Of a stretch of 64,000 nucleotides of DNA, positions 62,700 through 64,000 are shown one piece after another. Within the stretch, counting starts at the first letter, position 1. Every line of letters begins with the position of its first letter. The DNA comes from Rickettsiales bacterium (GTDB taxonomy: Bacteria > Bacteroidota > Bacteroidia > Cytophagales > Cyclobacteriaceae): contig PBTY01000006.1 in the NCBI GenBank assembly GCA_002729235.1, positions 76,192 through 140,191 on the forward strand. Direction: 5' to 3'. A program made the position numbers and the translations under genes. Below the pieces are notes generated by a model. The model did no database searches. It had not been told where the DNA came from and saw nothing but the letters and a program-made list of their open reading frames with translations.

Positions 62700-64000
62700 A
62701 TGAGCAAAGACGATCAAATATTAGAGGAATTTACCTCAAAAGAATACGAACACGGATGGTCCGTAGACTTTGAAGCCGATGAGGCTCCATTAGGGATCAA
62801 CGAAGATATCATACGATTCATCTCTGCCAAGAAAGAGGAGCCTCAATGGCTCCTTGAATGGCGTTTAAAAGCTTTCCAGAAATGGACCGAGATGAAGGAG
62901 CCTAGATGGCCAAATGTCAAATATCCTGACATAGACTATCAAGGTGTCAAATACTATTCTGCTCCCAAGCAGGATAAGAAGCCTAAAAGCCTCGACGAGG
63001 TTGATCCTGAATTATTAAAGACTTTTGAAAGACTTGGCATCTCTCTTACTGAACAGAAGAGACTAACAGGTATTGCCGTTGATGCAGTTATTGATTCAGT
63101 ATCTGTAGCGACTACTTTCAAAGAAACTCTTTCTGAGCTTGGCATCATCTTCTGTAGCTTCAGTGAAGCAGTTCAAGAACATCCTGAGCTAATTAAGAAA
63201 TATCTAGGATCTGTAGTTCCTGCCACGGACAACTACTTCGCAGCATTAAACTCTGCAGTATTCTCTGACGGATCATTCTGTTATATTCCTTCAGGAGTAA
63301 GATGTCCAATGGAGTTATCTACTTATTTCCGAATCAACGCTGCTAACACTGGTCAGTTTGAAAGAACATTGATCGTAGCTGAAGAAGGATCTTACGTTTC
63401 TTATCTTGAAGGGTGTACTGCACCAATGCGTGATGAGAATCAATTGCATGCTGCAGTTGTAGAAATATACGCAGCTAAAGATGCTGAAGTAAAATACTCT
63501 ACCGTACAGAACTGGTATCCTGGTGACAAGAATGGTAAAGGTGGTATTTACAACTTCGTTACTAAAAGAGGTATCTGTGCTGGTGACAACTCGAAAATCA
63601 GCTGGACTCAGGTTGAGACTGGATCAGCTGTAACCTGGAAATACCCTTCATGTATCCTTAAAGGAGATAATTCACAAGGAGAATTCTACTCTGTGGCTGT
63701 TACGAATAACTACCAGCAAGCAGATACAGGAACCAAAATGATTCACATTGGTAAAAACACCAAGTCAAGAATCGTTTCCAAAGGTATCTCTGCTGGTAAA
63801 TCACAAAACAGTTACCGTGGACAGGTTCAAATAATGAAACGTGCTGAAAATGCTCGTAACTTCTCACAATGTGACTCCTTATTAATGGGTGATAAATGTG
63901 GTGCTCACACATTCCCATATATAGATGTAGAAAATAACTCTGCTCAGGTAGAACATGAAGCGACTACTTCGAAAATCGGAGAAGATCAAATCTTCTACTG
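62700..64000 (+). CDS. sufB: Fe-S cluster assembly scaffold protein SufB (3'-truncated by window edge)
   Basis: Not in the ORF track because it runs off the right end: 433 complete codons of about 480. It starts at ATG 62700 ('[20 protein letters not shown]'). '[23 protein letters not shown]', '[19 protein letters not shown]', '[20 protein letters not shown]' and 'SGVR' followed later by '[14 protein letters not shown]' are SufB. It is part of the SufBCD complex that builds iron-sulfur clusters in the cytoplasm; sufC and sufD are expected beyond the edge. The upstream TTTACTTTGCG is close to a TAnnTTTG box. Confidence 0.95.
   Translation, partial: MSKDDQILEEFTSKEYEHGWSVDFEADEAPLGINEDIIRFISAKKEEPQWLLEWRLKAFQKWTEMKEPRWPNVKYPDIDYQGVKYYSAPKQDKKPKSLDEVDPELLKTFERLGISLTEQKRLTGIAVDAVIDSVSVATTFKETLSELGIIFCSFSEAVQEHPELIKKYLGSVVPATDNYFAALNSAVFSDGSFCYIPSGVRCPMELSTYFRINAANTGQFERTLIVAEEGSYVSYLEGCTAPMRDENQLHAAVVEIYAAKDAEVKYSTVQNWYPGDKNGKGGIYNFVTKRGICAGDNSKISWTQVETGSAVTWKYPSCILKGDNSQGEFYSVAVTNNYQQADTGTKMIHIGKNTKSRIVSKGISAGKSQNSYRGQVQIMKRAENARNFSQCDSLLMGDKCGAHTFPYIDVENNSAQVEHEATTSKIGEDQIFY

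Overview
The window looks like chromosomal DNA of a marine or soil Bacteroidota, most probably in or near the order Cytophagales. It has low-to-moderate GC and a 3658-residue secreted protein ending in a type IX secretion (T9SS) sorting domain. It carries several families that are mainly Bacteroidota (DUF3078, DUF2911, DUF2490, WD40-like/OmpA proteins). Promoter-like TAnnTTTG boxes stand before several transcripts, and starts rarely have a Shine-Dalgarno sequence. No rRNA operon, prophage, insertion sequence or CRISPR array was seen.

Layout. (1) 1-5.0 kb: a tightly overlapping + strand operon with a short-chain reductase (cut by the left edge), a metallo-beta-lactamase-fold hydrolase, an F390-synthetase-like adenylating enzyme, a ketoacyl synthase III and a di-iron fatty acid hydroxylase. 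It looks like an uncharacterised lipid pathway. (2) 5-9.1 kb: a hypothetical membrane protein, then tgt-lptG-EamA transporter on the minus strand. (3) 9.2-13.3 kb: glycosyltransferase, ECF sigma factor, rsmG and three envelope proteins. (4) 13.5-19 kb: an FtsX-like permease, then a minus-strand cluster with an exported YidD-like protein and two related TPR proteins. (5) 19.3-31.1 kb: a sirtuin, then the giant calcium-binding-repeat adhesin-like protein. (6) 31.2-43.6 kb: ACMSD-like decarboxylase, TPR protein, MpaB-type oxygenase, SulP transporter, gamma-glutamyltransferase, OmpA protein, thioredoxin-like protein, 3-methyladenine glycosylase and DUF2911 protein. (7) 43.7-60.1 kb: JmjC/cupin protein, symporter plus PIG-L deacetylase, a response regulator and six-PAS kinase pair, menC, queA, mscS, DUF3078, DUF3298 and fadD. 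(8) 60.1-62.1 kb: a 2-kb stretch with no protein gene. (9) 62.1 kb to the end: a Lrp/AsnC regulator and the start of sufB.

The most interesting part is region 8. It holds two minus-strand copies of an RNA with a tRNA-like cloverleaf: 8-bp acceptor stem, leucine-tRNA-like D arm, anticodon-like arm and canonical T arm. Between the anticodon arm and the T arm sits a structured insert of roughly 80 nt. The copies differ by compensatory changes in the acceptor stem, the insert stems and a 5' leader hairpin. Each has its own promoter box and intrinsic terminator, and a third, decayed copy lies between them. The promoter block (TACTTTTGAATCATC) recurs exactly at 41.1 kb in front of an orphan terminator, which predicts a separate RNA of about 85 nt. 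I know of no described RNA family with this form, but I could not search.

Other themes are extreme gene packing (start/stop overlaps ATGA and TTGA, and four convergent pairs sharing stops through TTAA or TTAG), zinc-site-free versions of two usually zinc-binding enzymes (Tgt and the sirtuin), and the modular organisation of the giant protein, where three inserted domains are each bracketed by a pair of cysteines.
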